From Chlorobiaceae bacterium (GTDB lineage Bacteria > Bacteroidota > Chlorobiia > Chlorobiales > Chlorobiaceae), in the NCBI GenBank assembly GCA_013334965.1, contig JAAXWO010000001.1:62001-126000 (forward strand): DNA of 64,000 bases, read 5' to 3'. Position numbers and translations under genes: made by a program. The notes beneath the pieces are model-generated. The model was not told where the DNA came from, did no database searches, and worked only from the letters and a program-made list of their open reading frames with translations. Positions 8,893 to 18,037 of the stretch are shown piece by piece (position 1 is the first letter of the stretch; every line of letters begins with the position of its first letter).

Positions 8893-10248
8893 TTATCGTG
8901 ATGGTTTGTAGACCAGTGTCGACAACAGGGCGGGTATGCCGAGTTTTTCCGCAGCAACGGCCACATCGTCGGCAGTAACCGCTTCAATGAGGCAAGCCTT
9001 TTCGGAGGGGGTCTGATGCTGGCCGTTATAGAAGATATCCTGCGCGAAATGGGACATGCGGCGGGTCATTTTTTCCATGCCCATGATCAGCGAACCGAGC
9101 ATTTTAGATTTTGCCGCTTCGAGTTCCGCCTGATCGGGTTTCTTCAGGCTTCCGCCTGTGAACAGGTCCGTGATGGTTTCGAGGGTCTTTGCTGTTTTTC
9201 CCTTGTCGGTTCCGGCGTAGATGTTGAACGTCGTGACATCGTCGAGAAACGCCATCGAAGAGTATGCCTGATAGACCAGTCCGCGTTTTTCCCGCAGCTC
9301 CAGGTTCAGGGTGGAGCTCATTCCGCTGCTCAGCATGGTGTTCAGCACCATGAGGCCCCAGAAATGGGCGTCGTCTCGGGGAATGACGGTACCGAGAAGG
9401 ATCTGGGCCTGGGAAACGCTCTTTTTCAGCGTCGCCGTGAACGGTTTGTAGCCTGCGAGGTCGAAAAAGTTGCGTGCCGCAGCATCAGGCGTGGCCCGGC
9501 AGAGGTTGCCCAGATATGACGACGCAAGGCTTTCAAGCTCATCGTGATCGACGTTGCCGACTGCCGTGATGAGCATCTTTTCCGGCACGTAATGTTCGCG
9601 CATGAAGTTTCGAAGGTCTCCTTCCGTGATTGCTCCGACGCTCTCTTCAGTGCCGAGTATCGCCGTGCCGAGAGGATGGCCGGGAAACGACCGGCGGTCG
9701 AAATCTTCGAAGATAAGCTCTTCGGGCGTATCGTTCACGCTGCTGATCTCTTCGAGCACGACCTCTTTTTCCTTTTCGAGCTCTTCAGGAGGAAAGACCG
9801 GATTGCAGACCAGGTCGGCCAGGAGGTCGAAGGCAAGGCCGAGATGCTCCCGCAGGCACCTCACGTAGATGCAGGTCTGCTCCTTGGTGGTCCATGCGTC
9901 GATGTAGCCGCCGGTCTCCTCGATGCATCTGGCGATCTCCACATAGTCGCGCCGGATGGTCCCCTTGAACACGGCATGTTCGATAAAGTGGGCCAGCCCC
10001 TCCCGGCCCCCGGGGTCCTCCCTGGAACCTGCATTGATCCAGACGCCGAGCGTTATGCTGTGCACATAGGGCACCAGGTTGCTGATGATGCGGAGGCCGT
10101 TGGTAAGGGTGCCGGTCTGGATAATGCCGGCAGACAGTCGCTGTTCTGAAGTGCAGGTGTCGCCGGATGTCGATGTGATATTTTTTCTCACGCTTGTGGA
10201 TGGATTTGAGTGCAATGTAAGTTTTATTCTTCTTATTATTATGTACAA
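8893..10248 (-). CDS. M16-family zinc metallopeptidase (processing-peptidase-like)
   Basis: The inverted zinc motif HFIEH (residues 87-91, HxxEH type) and the downstream acidic ligand in VVLEEIS about 80 residues later mark an active-type M16 peptidase. The FLDDVTTFNIYAGTD segment and two-lobed length (about 410-450 residues) fit the PepR/mitochondrial-processing-peptidase-like group. It lacks a clear signal peptide and is probably cytoplasmic. The start is uncertain: the track uses TTG at 10248, and there is no ATG before the domain begins near GTLTNGLRIISN. It precedes tig, and the intergenic space has no visible terminator, so the two may be co-transcribed. Confidence 0.9.
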   Translation of the reverse strand: MYIIIRRIKLTLHSNPSTSVRKNITSTSGDTCTSEQRLSAGIIQTGTLTNGLRIISNLVPYVHSITLGVWINAGSREDPGGREGLAHFIEHAVFKGTIRRDYVEIARCIEETGGYIDAWTTKEQTCIYVRCLREHLGLAFDLLADLVCNPVFPPEELEKEKEVVLEEISSVNDTPEELIFEDFDRRSFPGHPLGTAILGTEESVGAITEGDLRNFMREHYVPEKMLITAVGNVDHDELESLASSYLGNLCRATPDAAARNFFDLAGYKPFTATLKKSVSQAQILLGTVIPRDDAHFWGLMVLNTMLSSGMSSTLNLELREKRGLVYQAYSSMAFLDDVTTFNIYAGTDKGKTAKTLETITDLFTGGSLKKPDQAELEAAKSKMLGSLIMGMEKMTRRMSHFAQDIFYNGQHQTPSEKACLIEAVTADDVAVAAEKLGIPALLSTLVYKPSR

Positions 10249-10464
10249 ATCGGCGCGGGGCCGTCAGGTCCGTATTGCGCAAAGGGTCATCTCCCGGAAA
10301 TACCGTACATGAAGCGCACGCGTTGCCGTGCGGATTCGGGGGGATTACATAAGGGCACCTTTAAAAACCGTCGTGGACGGTTCGAGTGCAAGGCGGACGG
10401 CTGGAAGCCCGCAGCAATCGAATCGCGGAACAGGTTTTCAGAGAGGCCTATAAGCCAGGTTTTC

Positions 10465-11463
10465 ATGTCAGGTATTCCTATACTCATCACAGGTGCTACG
10501 GGTTACATAGGTGCTCAGCTCGTCTTCGACCTGATCCGCAGGTTCGGCGACGGTGTCCGGTGCCGTGTCACGGTCAGGGACGGTTCGAATGCCGGTTTTC
10601 TCAAGGGGTTGCCGGTTGAGATCGTCAGGGCGGATATCCATGATCCGGTCGCTGTCTCCGAGGCTGTCAAGGGCGCGGAGGTCGTTTTTCATTGCGCGGG
10701 GCTGATCGCCTACACCATGAATTTCCGGAACCGTCTCTACGATACCAACGTTCTTGGTACCAGGAACGTCGTCAACGCCTGTCTTGCGTCCAATGTGCGG
10801 CGGCTTGTGGCTACCAGCTCCATCGCAGCGGTCGGATCGGCCAGGGTCGGCGAGGGTGACAGGGAGTCGAACGAGCACTCATCTTTCAGCGAATGGCAGC
10901 GCCATAACGTCTACATGGAGTCGAAGCACCTTGCCGAACTCGAGTGCCGCCGCGGAATTGCCGAAGGTCTCGATGTGGTGATGGTCAATCCGGGTGTGGT
11001 GATCGGCAGAGGCGAACTCAAGGGCGCACCGGACAGCTCTTCCAACGAAGTGCTCAAGATGATCTACAGCGGCAGGTTGCCGCTCTGTCCCGACGGCGCC
11101 ACGGGGTTCGTCGATCTCCGTGACGTGGCTGAAGCCCATATCGCGGCCTGGCAGAAGGGCCATGCCGGTGAGCGGTACATCATCGTGGCGGAGAACCTTT
11201 CCTTCATGGAGCTTTTCGACCGCCTCGCCTCACTGCCCGGCAGCAGAGCAAAAAAGCCTTTTCGGGTTGCGGGAACAGCGGGGCTTGTCGCGGGTTTCGG
11301 AGGGGAGATATGGTCGCTTCTTACCGGGCGCCCATCGTTCATCAGCCTTGAAAGCATCAGGCAGGCTTCCCATAAAGCCCATTACAGCAACAAACGGTCG
11401 CTCCAGGAACTCGGGATTACCTACCGTTCCCTGGATGATACCTTCAGGAGCTTTATTCCGTAA
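10465..11463 (+). CDS. NAD(P)-dependent epimerase/dehydratase (extended SDR)
   Basis: The Rossmann motif ITGATGYIG near the N terminus and the catalytic YMESK (Tyr-x-x-x-Lys) mark an extended short-chain dehydrogenase. An upstream Ser in ATSSIAAVG completes the active site. The architecture resembles dihydroflavonol-reductase or hydroxysteroid-dehydrogenase-like bacterial proteins, and the substrate cannot be told from sequence. The ATG at 10465 gives 332 residues with the GATGYIG motif correctly placed. The 85 extra codons in the track overlap the divergent M16 gene and look non-coding. recA starts 42 bases downstream. Confidence 0.88.
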   Translation: MSGIPILITGATGYIGAQLVFDLIRRFGDGVRCRVTVRDGSNAGFLKGLPVEIVRADIHDPVAVSEAVKGAEVVFHCAGLIAYTMNFRNRLYDTNVLGTRNVVNACLASNVRRLVATSSIAAVGSARVGEGDRESNEHSSFSEWQRHNVYMESKHLAELECRRGIAEGLDVVMVNPGVVIGRGELKGAPDSSSNEVLKMIYSGRLPLCPDGATGFVDLRDVAEAHIAAWQKGHAGERYIIVAENLSFMELFDRLASLPGSRAKKPFRVAGTAGLVAGFGGEIWSLLTGRPSFISLESIRQASHKAHYSNKRSLQELGITYRSLDDTFRSFIP

Positions 11464-11505
11464 CGTTCAGCAACGCATTCCAACATTTCAATATCGAATA
11501 CCCCT

Positions 11506-12543
11506 ATGGAAAAAGAGATCCAGCAGCAGCAACAGCCAACAGTCGACCCGGCAAGACTCAAACAGCTCAACCTTGCCATAGATGCACTTGAAAAGCAGTT
11601 CGGCAAGGGTTCGATCATGCGCCTGGGTGACGATTCTGCCGTCATGCACGTCCAGTCGATTTCGACAGGTTCGATGGCGCTCGACTACGCGCTTGGCGTC
11701 GGTGGATTTCCACGGGGCAGGGTGACCGAGATTTACGGCCCGGAATCGTCCGGCAAGACCACGCTCGCCCTCCATGCGATCGCCGAGGCGCAGAAGGCGG
11801 GAGGCATAGCGGCCATCGTCGATGCGGAACACGCATTCGACCCGATCTACGGCCGTAAGCTCGGCGTCGATATCAATGCGCTCCTGATCAGCCAGCCGGA
11901 ATCGGGTGAGCAGGCTCTTTCCATCGTTGAGACCCTGGTTCGCAGCGGGGCGATCGATATCATCGTCATCGATTCGGTCGCCGCCCTCGTGCCGCAGGCC
12001 GAGCTTGAAGGCGAGATGGGCGACAGCGTCGTCGGGCTCCAGGCAAGGCTTATGAGCCAGGCCCTGCGCAAGCTGACCGGAGCCATCTCCAAGTCCAGCA
12101 CCGTCTGCATTTTTATCAACCAGTTGAGGGACAAGATCGGCGTGATGTACGGAAGCCCCGAAACCACCACCGGCGGCAAGGCCCTGAAATTCTACTCGTC
12201 AGTCCGCCTCGACATCAGGAGGCTTGCCCAGATCAAGGACGGGGAGGAGATCACCGGCAACCGCACCAAGGTCAAGGTGGTCAAGAACAAGGTCGCCCCT
12301 CCGTTCAAGACCGCCGAGTTCGATATTCTCTACGGTGAAGGCATTTCGATGCTCGGTGAGCTGATCGACCTTGCCGTCGAGTTCGGCGTCATCAAGAAGG
12401 CCGGCGCCTGGTTCAGTTACGGCACCGACAAGCTTGGCCAGGGTCGTGAAGCTGCAAAGAAACTGCTTCGCGAGGATGACGCCCTGCGAAACAAGATCCG
12501 GGAACAGGTTCGTGAACTGATGAGAACATCGGTAAAGGAATAA
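11506..12543 (+). CDS. recA: Recombinase A
   Basis: RecA forms ATP-dependent filaments on single-stranded DNA for homologous pairing and SOS coactivation. The 345-residue protein has Walker [10 protein letters not shown], Walker [11 protein letters not shown], loop L1 [21 protein letters not shown], the [22 protein letters not shown] stretch with loop L2, and the C-terminal GAWFSYG segment. The N terminus carries a short Gln-rich run (QQQQQPTV). No clear LexA box was recognised upstream. dusB begins 9 bases after the stop. Confidence 0.98.
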   Translation: MEKEIQQQQQPTVDPARLKQLNLAIDALEKQFGKGSIMRLGDDSAVMHVQSISTGSMALDYALGVGGFPRGRVTEIYGPESSGKTTLALHAIAEAQKAGGIAAIVDAEHAFDPIYGRKLGVDINALLISQPESGEQALSIVETLVRSGAIDIIVIDSVAALVPQAELEGEMGDSVVGLQARLMSQALRKLTGAISKSSTVCIFINQLRDKIGVMYGSPETTTGGKALKFYSSVRLDIRRLAQIKDGEEITGNRTKVKVVKNKVAPPFKTAEFDILYGEGISMLGELIDLAVEFGVIKKAGAWFSYGTDKLGQGREAAKKLLREDDALRNKIREQVRELMRTSVKE

Positions 12544-12552
12544 GCTGAACGC

Positions 12553-13596
12553 ATGCGTATTGGAACGATCGATATCGACCGCCCGGTCATGCTCGCTCCC
12601 ATGGAGGATGTGACCGACCGTGCGTTCAGGCAGCTTTGCAAGCGCCATGGGGCCGATATCGTCTATACTGAATTCATCAGCGCCGAAGCGCTCAGGCGCG
12701 GTGCGGAAAAATCGATCCGCAAGCTGACCGTAGACGAACATGAGCGGCCTGTAGCCGTCCAGATTTTCGGCAGCACGGTCGAGTCGATGGTCGAGGCCGC
12801 GGCGATCGCAGAAACCTACGAGCCCGATTACCTCGACATCAATTTCGGGTGTCCGGTCAAGAAGGTCGCAGGACGGGGGGCAGGGGCCGCCCTGCTGAAA
12901 GAGCCGGAGAAACTTTCCGATATCGCCGCTGCAGTTGTGCGTGCCGTCAGCCTCCCGGTTACGGCAAAGACCAGGATCGGCTGGGATCACGACTCGATCA
13001 ACATCATCGAAATCGTCCATCGCCTCGAAGACGCCGGCATTCAGGCCGTGGCGGTCCACGGGCGGACGCGCAGCGACATGTACAAGGGTAAGGCCGACTG
13101 GGACCGCATCGCGGAGGCGAAGGCCGCCAGCGCCATTCCCCTTATCGCCAACGGCGACGTCTGGAACGCCGACGACGCCGTCGCCATGTTTGCCCACACC
13201 GGAGCCGACGGCATCATGATCGGCCGCGGCTCGATAGGCAATCCGTTCATTTTCGAACAGTCGACGAGCCTCGTCCGTCAGGGTGTCCGATTGTCCGCTC
13301 CCTCCTATCGCGACCGCATCCGTGTCGCCATCGACCATATGCGCCTGTCGGTAGAGTACAAGGGAGAGAAATACGGCGTACTTGAAATGCGCCGCCACTA
13401 CTCGACCTATCTTAAAGGGTTGCCGGGCGTTTCGATCGTGCGCAACCAGCTTGTCCGCGAAATCGATCCCGTTGTTATCGTCGAACTTCTCGAAGCGTTT
13501 GAAGCCCAATGCGAGGCACTCGACAAAGAGGGTCGTTTGAAGGAGGCCGGAGAGTTCCTGAACGATCATTCGCCCAAAATTATCCTGAATTATTAA
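12553..13596 (+). CDS. dusB: tRNA-dihydrouridine synthase (DusB type)
   Basis: This is an FMN-dependent TIM-barrel enzyme that reduces uridines in the tRNA D loop. Visible hallmarks are PVMLAPMEDVTDRAFR at the start, the substrate/catalytic Cys in DINFGCPVKKV, TAKTRIGWD, AVHGRTRSDMYKG, PLIANGDVWNADDA and GADGIMIGRGSIGNP. The 347-residue length fits DusB (NifR3) proteins. It follows recA by 9 bases and may share its transcript. The long antisense ORF across it is a shadow. Confidence 0.95.
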   Translation: MRIGTIDIDRPVMLAPMEDVTDRAFRQLCKRHGADIVYTEFISAEALRRGAEKSIRKLTVDEHERPVAVQIFGSTVESMVEAAAIAETYEPDYLDINFGCPVKKVAGRGAGAALLKEPEKLSDIAAAVVRAVSLPVTAKTRIGWDHDSINIIEIVHRLEDAGIQAVAVHGRTRSDMYKGKADWDRIAEAKAASAIPLIANGDVWNADDAVAMFAHTGADGIMIGRGSIGNPFIFEQSTSLVRQGVRLSAPSYRDRIRVAIDHMRLSVEYKGEKYGVLEMRRHYSTYLKGLPGVSIVRNQLVREIDPVVIVELLEAFEAQCEALDKEGRLKEAGEFLNDHSPKIILNY

Positions 13597-13622
13597 TCCG
13601 TTATCAAACCATTTTCATTCGT

Positions 13623-14642
13623 ATGAGCAGTGCAGAATCCGGCTATCGTGTAGCAGTTCTCGGCGCAACCGGCCTGGTTGGCAGAACCATGATCCAGGTG
13701 CTTGAAGAGCGCCGTTTTCCTGTCAGTGAACTGGTGCCGCTCGCCTCGTCGCGCAGCAAGGGGCAGGTCGTCACTTTCCAGGGCAGGGAGTTCAGTACAG
13801 AGGTGCCGTCGGCAGAAATATTCAAGGGTGTCGACATTGCGCTCTTTTCTGCCGGAGCTACGGCCAGCAGGGAGTGGGCGACAGTGGCCGCTGAGGCTGG
13901 AGCCGTCGTGATCGACAACTCATCGGCATTCCGCATGGATGAGGGGATTCCCCTGGTCGTGCCGGAGGTCAATCCCGAAGCCATATTCGATATTGAGGGC
14001 AAACCCGCAAAGATCATCGCCAACCCCAACTGCTCCACCATCCAGATGGTTGTGGTGCTCAAGCCGCTCTTTGACCGTTATGGCATCAGGCGCATCGTGG
14101 TTTCGACTTACCAGTCGGTAACCGGCAAGGGCAAGGCCGGGCGCGATGCGCTCGAGAGCGAACTGGCCGGCAACGTTCCCGAGCAGTTCACCCACTTCCA
14201 CCAGATAGCCTTCAACGCGGTGCCCCAGATCGATTCGTTTACCGACAACGGCTACACGAAGGAAGAGATGAAAATGGTGAACGAGACCAGAAAGATCATG
14301 GGCGACCAGACCTTGTCGGTATCGCCGACCACCGTGCGCATCCCGGTTTACGGCGGCCACGGCGAATCGGTGAACGTCGAGCTCGAAAGCGATTTCGATA
14401 TCGACGATGTCCGCAAGCTGCTTGCCGGGTCACCTGGCATCGTGCTTCAGGACGATCCTTCAGCAAGGCTCTACCCGATGCCGCTCACATCATACGAGAA
14501 GGATGAGGTGTTTGTCGGCCGTCTGCGTCCGGATTTCTGGAATCCCCGTACCCTGAACATGTGGATCGTAGCGGACAACCTCCGCAAAGGCGCCGCAACC
14601 AACGCGGTCCAGATCGCCGAGGTTCTGGTAGGGAAACTGTAG
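13623..14642 (+). CDS. asd: Aspartate-semialdehyde dehydrogenase
   Basis: Asd reduces aspartyl phosphate to aspartate semialdehyde for lysine/diaminopimelate, threonine and methionine synthesis. The N terminus has the NADP-binding motif VAVLGATGLVGRTM. The catalytic Cys is in NPNCSTIQM, and the VSTYQSVTGKGKAGRDAL and RIPVYGGHGESVNVE segments carry the substrate-binding Arg and the active-site His. The ATG at 13623 gives 339 residues, the family norm. The track's earlier start lies inside dusB. The gene is followed by a 116-bp tandem array. Confidence 0.95.
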   Translation: MSSAESGYRVAVLGATGLVGRTMIQVLEERRFPVSELVPLASSRSKGQVVTFQGREFSTEVPSAEIFKGVDIALFSAGATASREWATVAAEAGAVVIDNSSAFRMDEGIPLVVPEVNPEAIFDIEGKPAKIIANPNCSTIQMVVVLKPLFDRYGIRRIVVSTYQSVTGKGKAGRDALESELAGNVPEQFTHFHQIAFNAVPQIDSFTDNGYTKEEMKMVNETRKIMGDQTLSVSPTTVRIPVYGGHGESVNVELESDFDIDDVRKLLAGSPGIVLQDDPSARLYPMPLTSYEKDEVFVGRLRPDFWNPRTLNMWIVADNLRKGAATNAVQIAEVLVGKL

Positions 14643-14661
14643 ATTTCAATTACCCGATTCT

Positions 14662-15000
14662 GCGCAGGATCAGTCCCATATTCAGGAGGGATTTATCCCG
14701 ACGGACATTCAGATCTTACATTCCCATCAGTTGCCCCAGGCATCAGTCCGGGGTGATGGTTGGATGGGATAAGCGCCGCGCAGGATCAGACCCATCCTCA
14801 GGAGGGGTTTATCCCGACGGACATTCAGATCTTACATTCTCATCAGTTGCCCCGGGCATCAGTCCGGGGTGATGGTTGGATGGGATAAGCGCCGCGCAGG
14901 ATCAGTCCCATATTCAGGAGGGATTTATCCCGACGGACATCAAATCTTACATTCCCATCAGTTGCCCCGGACTTCAGTCCGGGGAATGGGGCTTCCAGCG
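14662..15000. repeat. Three-unit 116-bp tandem array with internal hairpins
   Basis: Units start at 14662, 14778 and 14894, an exact 116-bp period. The third unit is cut short and has a 2-bp deletion. Each unit contains GGGATTTATCCC (a 4-bp stem) and a GC-rich hairpin of the form CCCCGG...CCGGGG. In the third copy this is a perfect 9-bp stem, CCCCGGACT-TC-AGTCCGGGG. Units 1 and 2 differ by a few substitutions. The array fills the whole space between convergent asd and the PilM-like gene, so it may terminate both. It is not CRISPR: there are no unique spacers. Confidence 0.9.
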
Positions 15001-15003
15001 GGG

Positions 15004-15861
15004 TTATGACAGCGCCATGAGCGCCGTGCTGACGGCCCTGACCATGGAGGTCATGGACTTGCCGGTACCGGCATCTTTTGTTGACGTGACCCTGGGCGGC
15101 ATTCCAAGGGGTTCGACGGTGCGTGCGGTTTCGCGGCGAATGCGTTGCAGCGACGGTGCGTCAGCAGCAGTGCCTGTTATCCAGACAGGTGCACCGTTAC
15201 CCGGCGATGACGTCAGCTCTGAAATGGCAAAATAGTCCCTCTCGTGGCCGTTTTTGACCGGCCAGTATCTGAAGTATCCTATTATTCCGTTCACCGACAC
15301 GTAATACGCGGCGTAGCGCTCTTCAAGTTCGAGCACGGAGAAGGGTTCCGTGGTTCCTGCCGAAAGGCTTGCGACCGGTTCGATATGCAACCCGCTCATG
15401 CCTACCGTGTGACCCTGCTTCAGCTCTTTTTCTAGGGAGCGGGAAGGTTCGGCCGGGTAGAACATCAGCATTTGCCTTTCGAGTCCGACAGGATGGTCAG
15501 GGGTTTTTGTCATGGACATGACATGCCATGACCACTGTTCGATGTTTTTCAGGAAGTATCCGGCTTCGATTCTGCAGAGCCTGTCGCGACTGTCCCTCGT
15601 GGCGGAGGCCGGGAACCATGCCGGCAGGGTCAGGATCTCGGCAGGAGAGTACGAAACCGCAACCGGCTCGTCCTTCCACTCCCTGAGCATCGAGCAGAGT
15701 TTCATGGCCGCTTTTTTCCCTTTTGGACCGCTCATGGCCTCAAGACCTGTATTCAGGGTGCGGCACATGGTCATGCAGAAAGACGCGGCGCCCGTCGATT
15801 TGACTCTGACGATGGTCGTCGTGCTGGCGTCGATCGCGCACGCTATCTGGCTCCTGCTCAT
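15004..15861 (-). CDS. Degenerate PilM/actin-like ATPase-fold protein (tentative)
   Basis: I do not recognise this 285-residue protein with confidence. Its layout resembles the actin/HSP70/PilM fold: a first phosphate-loop-like strand CAIDASTTTIVRVKS at the N terminus, a second loop-like segment VLELEERYAAYYVSVNG near residue 185, a WITGTAADAPSLQRI adenosine-motif-like segment, and a final helix RAVSTALMAL. Its start codon overlaps the stop of the ComEA-like gene (TAATG), so the two are translationally coupled. This points to a DNA-uptake or type IV pilus role, which is inference. Confidence 0.6.
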   Translation of the reverse strand: MSRSQIACAIDASTTTIVRVKSTGAASFCMTMCRTLNTGLEAMSGPKGKKAAMKLCSMLREWKDEPVAVSYSPAEILTLPAWFPASATRDSRDRLCRIEAGYFLKNIEQWSWHVMSMTKTPDHPVGLERQMLMFYPAEPSRSLEKELKQGHTVGMSGLHIEPVASLSAGTTEPFSVLELEERYAAYYVSVNGIIGYFRYWPVKNGHERDYFAISELTSSPGNGAPVWITGTAADAPSLQRIRRETARTVEPLGMPPRVTSTKDAGTGKSMTSMVRAVSTALMALS

Positions 15862-16376
15862 TATTCGAGGGTAAGATGCTGTTTGAGTACTTCAAGCTTT
15901 TTTTTGCCGATGCCCTTTACTTCAAGAAAATCGTCAAATTGTTTCACTTTTCCCCCCTTTTCTGCACGAAACGTGATGAGTTTCTTCGCCATTACCGGGC
16001 CGACACCGGAGATCTGCTGCAGCTGCGACGCTGACGCAGTGTTGAAACGAACGGTTCCGGTGAACATTTTCTTCGCAGTACGGGAGGGTTTTCCATGACG
16101 CTCGCCCTGTTTCTCGTCTGCTTCGTCGCTGGCTTCCGGGCTGCCATTTTCTTCAGCGGCATAATCAACGATCGAAGCGAGCCGGAGCAGGCTGTCCACT
16201 TCGGCTTCGGAGTACCGGGCCACCTCCGCTTTCCTGATGAGCTGGTCCGCCTCCTGGACCGACCTGCCATACTTTACCACTCCTCCCAGAATGAGGAACA
16301 GGATCAGGAGCGTCACTGCTGTCATTTCAGCCCGGGTGATTCCGAGCTTTACGGAGAGATCCTTCAGAATATTCAT
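15861..16376 (-). CDS. ComEA-like membrane-anchored helix-hairpin-helix protein
   Basis: The 171-residue protein has one N-terminal transmembrane segment (TAVTLLILFLILGGVV, near residues 18-34), an acidic charged linker, and a C-terminal double helix-hairpin-helix. The hairpins are QLQQISGVGPVMAKKLITFR and DDFLEVKGIGKKKLEVLK. The VRFNTASASQLQQ lead-in is the classic ComEA pattern. Such proteins bind incoming double-stranded DNA outside the inner membrane during competence. It is coupled to the downstream PilM-like gene. Confidence 0.85.
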   Translation of the reverse strand: MNILKDLSVKLGITRAEMTAVTLLILFLILGGVVKYGRSVQEADQLIRKAEVARYSEAEVDSLLRLASIVDYAAEENGSPEASDEADEKQGERHGKPSRTAKKMFTGTVRFNTASASQLQQISGVGPVMAKKLITFRAEKGGKVKQFDDFLEVKGIGKKKLEVLKQHLTLE

Positions 16377-16632
16377 AGGGGTGAATGTCCTGTTTATTGG
16401 GGATGTATCGCTGAATATATAATTATAAGTTGGTTATGGATTCGTTTCGGCCAACCTCGCGAGGCTGGTCCCTTCGTAATAAAAAAATGACCAGGTATTT
16501 CTGTCCTGCGCGAAATGCGTGCGCCTGTGGCTCACGGTAATTTGCTGTAAAATGATGCCGCTTTGCCTATAATATCATGAAAGGAAACAATTTCTCTGAG
16601 TTTTGTATTACCGTAAACCGGGCGAGTTCCTG

Positions 16633-17973
16633 ATGGTCAACATGCACGATCCTGTCCTGATGAGCCAGCTTACTTCGGCTGGACTCACCAACATCGATTC
16701 TTACCTCATTGCCCTCGCCGCCTTTCAGCGGGGCCTGAGTGTTTCGTTCCACCGTTTCACCAGCACCGAAGAGTTCCATTTCAAGTCAGACGAAGGCTAT
16801 CTCGCAGAGCTTTTCAGCGTCACGGACGGCAGGCATACGCATTACTTCAATCGTACGATAGGCGACCTGACACCGCCGGAGTTGAGCGTCATTACGACAG
16901 ACAAGCATAGAACCAAAGAGCGCTTGCAAAAGCACGGCATTCCGGTTCCAGTCGGTATTGTCGCGAATAAAGGGCAACAGGCCCTGGTCGAAAAGTTCAT
17001 CAGGATATCTTCGGCCAGGGAGTTTGTCGTCAAGCCTTTTGACGGTTCTTTATCGCGTGATGTCCGGGTTGGCGTTCCGCCAGCCGAGCTTCTCTCGTGC
17101 GTGCAGGAGCATCCCGACGCCCGGGTGGTTATAGAAGAGCAGATCAAGGGTGATGAGTATCGGGTAAGCGTGGTCGACGGAAAGGCTGTTGCCATTACCC
17201 AGGCCCTTCAGCCGCATGTGATCGGCGATGGTGTCAGGACGATCGAGGAGCTGGTGGCGGAGAAGAACCGCTCTCGGGTTGCCAATCCGGTATTTCGCTA
17301 CCTGCCGCTCAAGATCACGCCCGACATGGTGAGCTATCTGGCCGCCGGGGAGTTGACGACGCTGTCCGTACCGGAGCCGGGGCAGAGGGTGATTCTTTCT
17401 CACTCCTTTTCGATCCATCAGGGGGGTGACATCATTGAAGTCACCGACGCTGTTTCCAGCGAAGTGAAAGAGGTCGCCATTCGGGCTTGCGAGGCGTTCG
17501 GAATGCTTTTTGCCGGTGTCGATGTGATCGAGAGGAGGCAGGGCGGAAAAACGGAGGTTTACGTTCTGGAGCTCAATTCTCGCGGATCCATTGAGGCTCA
17601 CTCCTATCCACTTGCAGGAGAGGGACGAAACAACACCGTCGCAGAAGCCATCATTGATCGGTATTTTCCCGATTCCATCCACAATAGACGATTTCCCGAA
17701 GCCGTGATCAATGTCAAGGGAGTGCTCGAAGCATTGCAGAACGGATTGTTCTCTTCAGTCACACTCCCGACGTTGGCCTCCGACTGGGTTCACAAACGGA
17801 TCAAATTGGGCCCCGAATCAGGGGATCGTGTTCTGCGTCGGATCAAGTATTCGTTTCTGCGCCATAAGCTCTATGGCCTTCTTCATAAAACCGATACGGG
17901 GGAGTTCATTTTTGATTGCGCCGGTCCGGAGGCGGATTTCCAGGATTTCATGAAGATGTTTTCGCCAAGGTAA
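16633..17973 (+). CDS. ATP-grasp ligase (cyanophycin-synthetase/GshF-like) with acylphosphatase-like tail
   Basis: The ATP-grasp core shows EFVVKPFDGSLSRDVRVGV, VVIEEQIKGDEYRVSVVDG, HVIGDGVRTIEELV and the metal-binding VDVIERR...VLELNSRG. This pattern is seen in cyanophycin synthetase and bifunctional glutathione synthetase, which join an amine to a carboxylate through an acyl phosphate. There is no Mur-ligase half, so it is not a complete CphA. The last ~50 residues (VLRRIKYSFLRHKLYGLLHK onward, ending GPEADFQDFMKMF) resemble the second half of an acylphosphatase. The ATG at 16633 is chosen over the track's TTG at 16603. The gene stands alone and its substrate is unknown. Confidence 0.8.
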   Translation: MVNMHDPVLMSQLTSAGLTNIDSYLIALAAFQRGLSVSFHRFTSTEEFHFKSDEGYLAELFSVTDGRHTHYFNRTIGDLTPPELSVITTDKHRTKERLQKHGIPVPVGIVANKGQQALVEKFIRISSAREFVVKPFDGSLSRDVRVGVPPAELLSCVQEHPDARVVIEEQIKGDEYRVSVVDGKAVAITQALQPHVIGDGVRTIEELVAEKNRSRVANPVFRYLPLKITPDMVSYLAAGELTTLSVPEPGQRVILSHSFSIHQGGDIIEVTDAVSSEVKEVAIRACEAFGMLFAGVDVIERRQGGKTEVYVLELNSRGSIEAHSYPLAGEGRNNTVAEAIIDRYFPDSIHNRRFPEAVINVKGVLEALQNGLFSSVTLPTLASDWVHKRIKLGPESGDRVLRRIKYSFLRHKLYGLLHKTDTGEFIFDCAGPEADFQDFMKMFSPR

Positions 17974-18037
17974 TGGCAGATCATTCCGGCCTGATGAGAT
18001 CATGAGACGGAACGATCTGTTACGATCGGGCAGGTGT

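Noticed and set aside
12199-13569. 456-codon minus-strand ORF opposite recA/dusB
   Set aside because: It is the antisense shadow of two strongly recognisable genes and has low-complexity, His/Asp-rich translation.
14662-15000. Possible CRISPR array
   Set aside because: The whole 116-bp unit repeats, with no unique spacers and no cas genes nearby.
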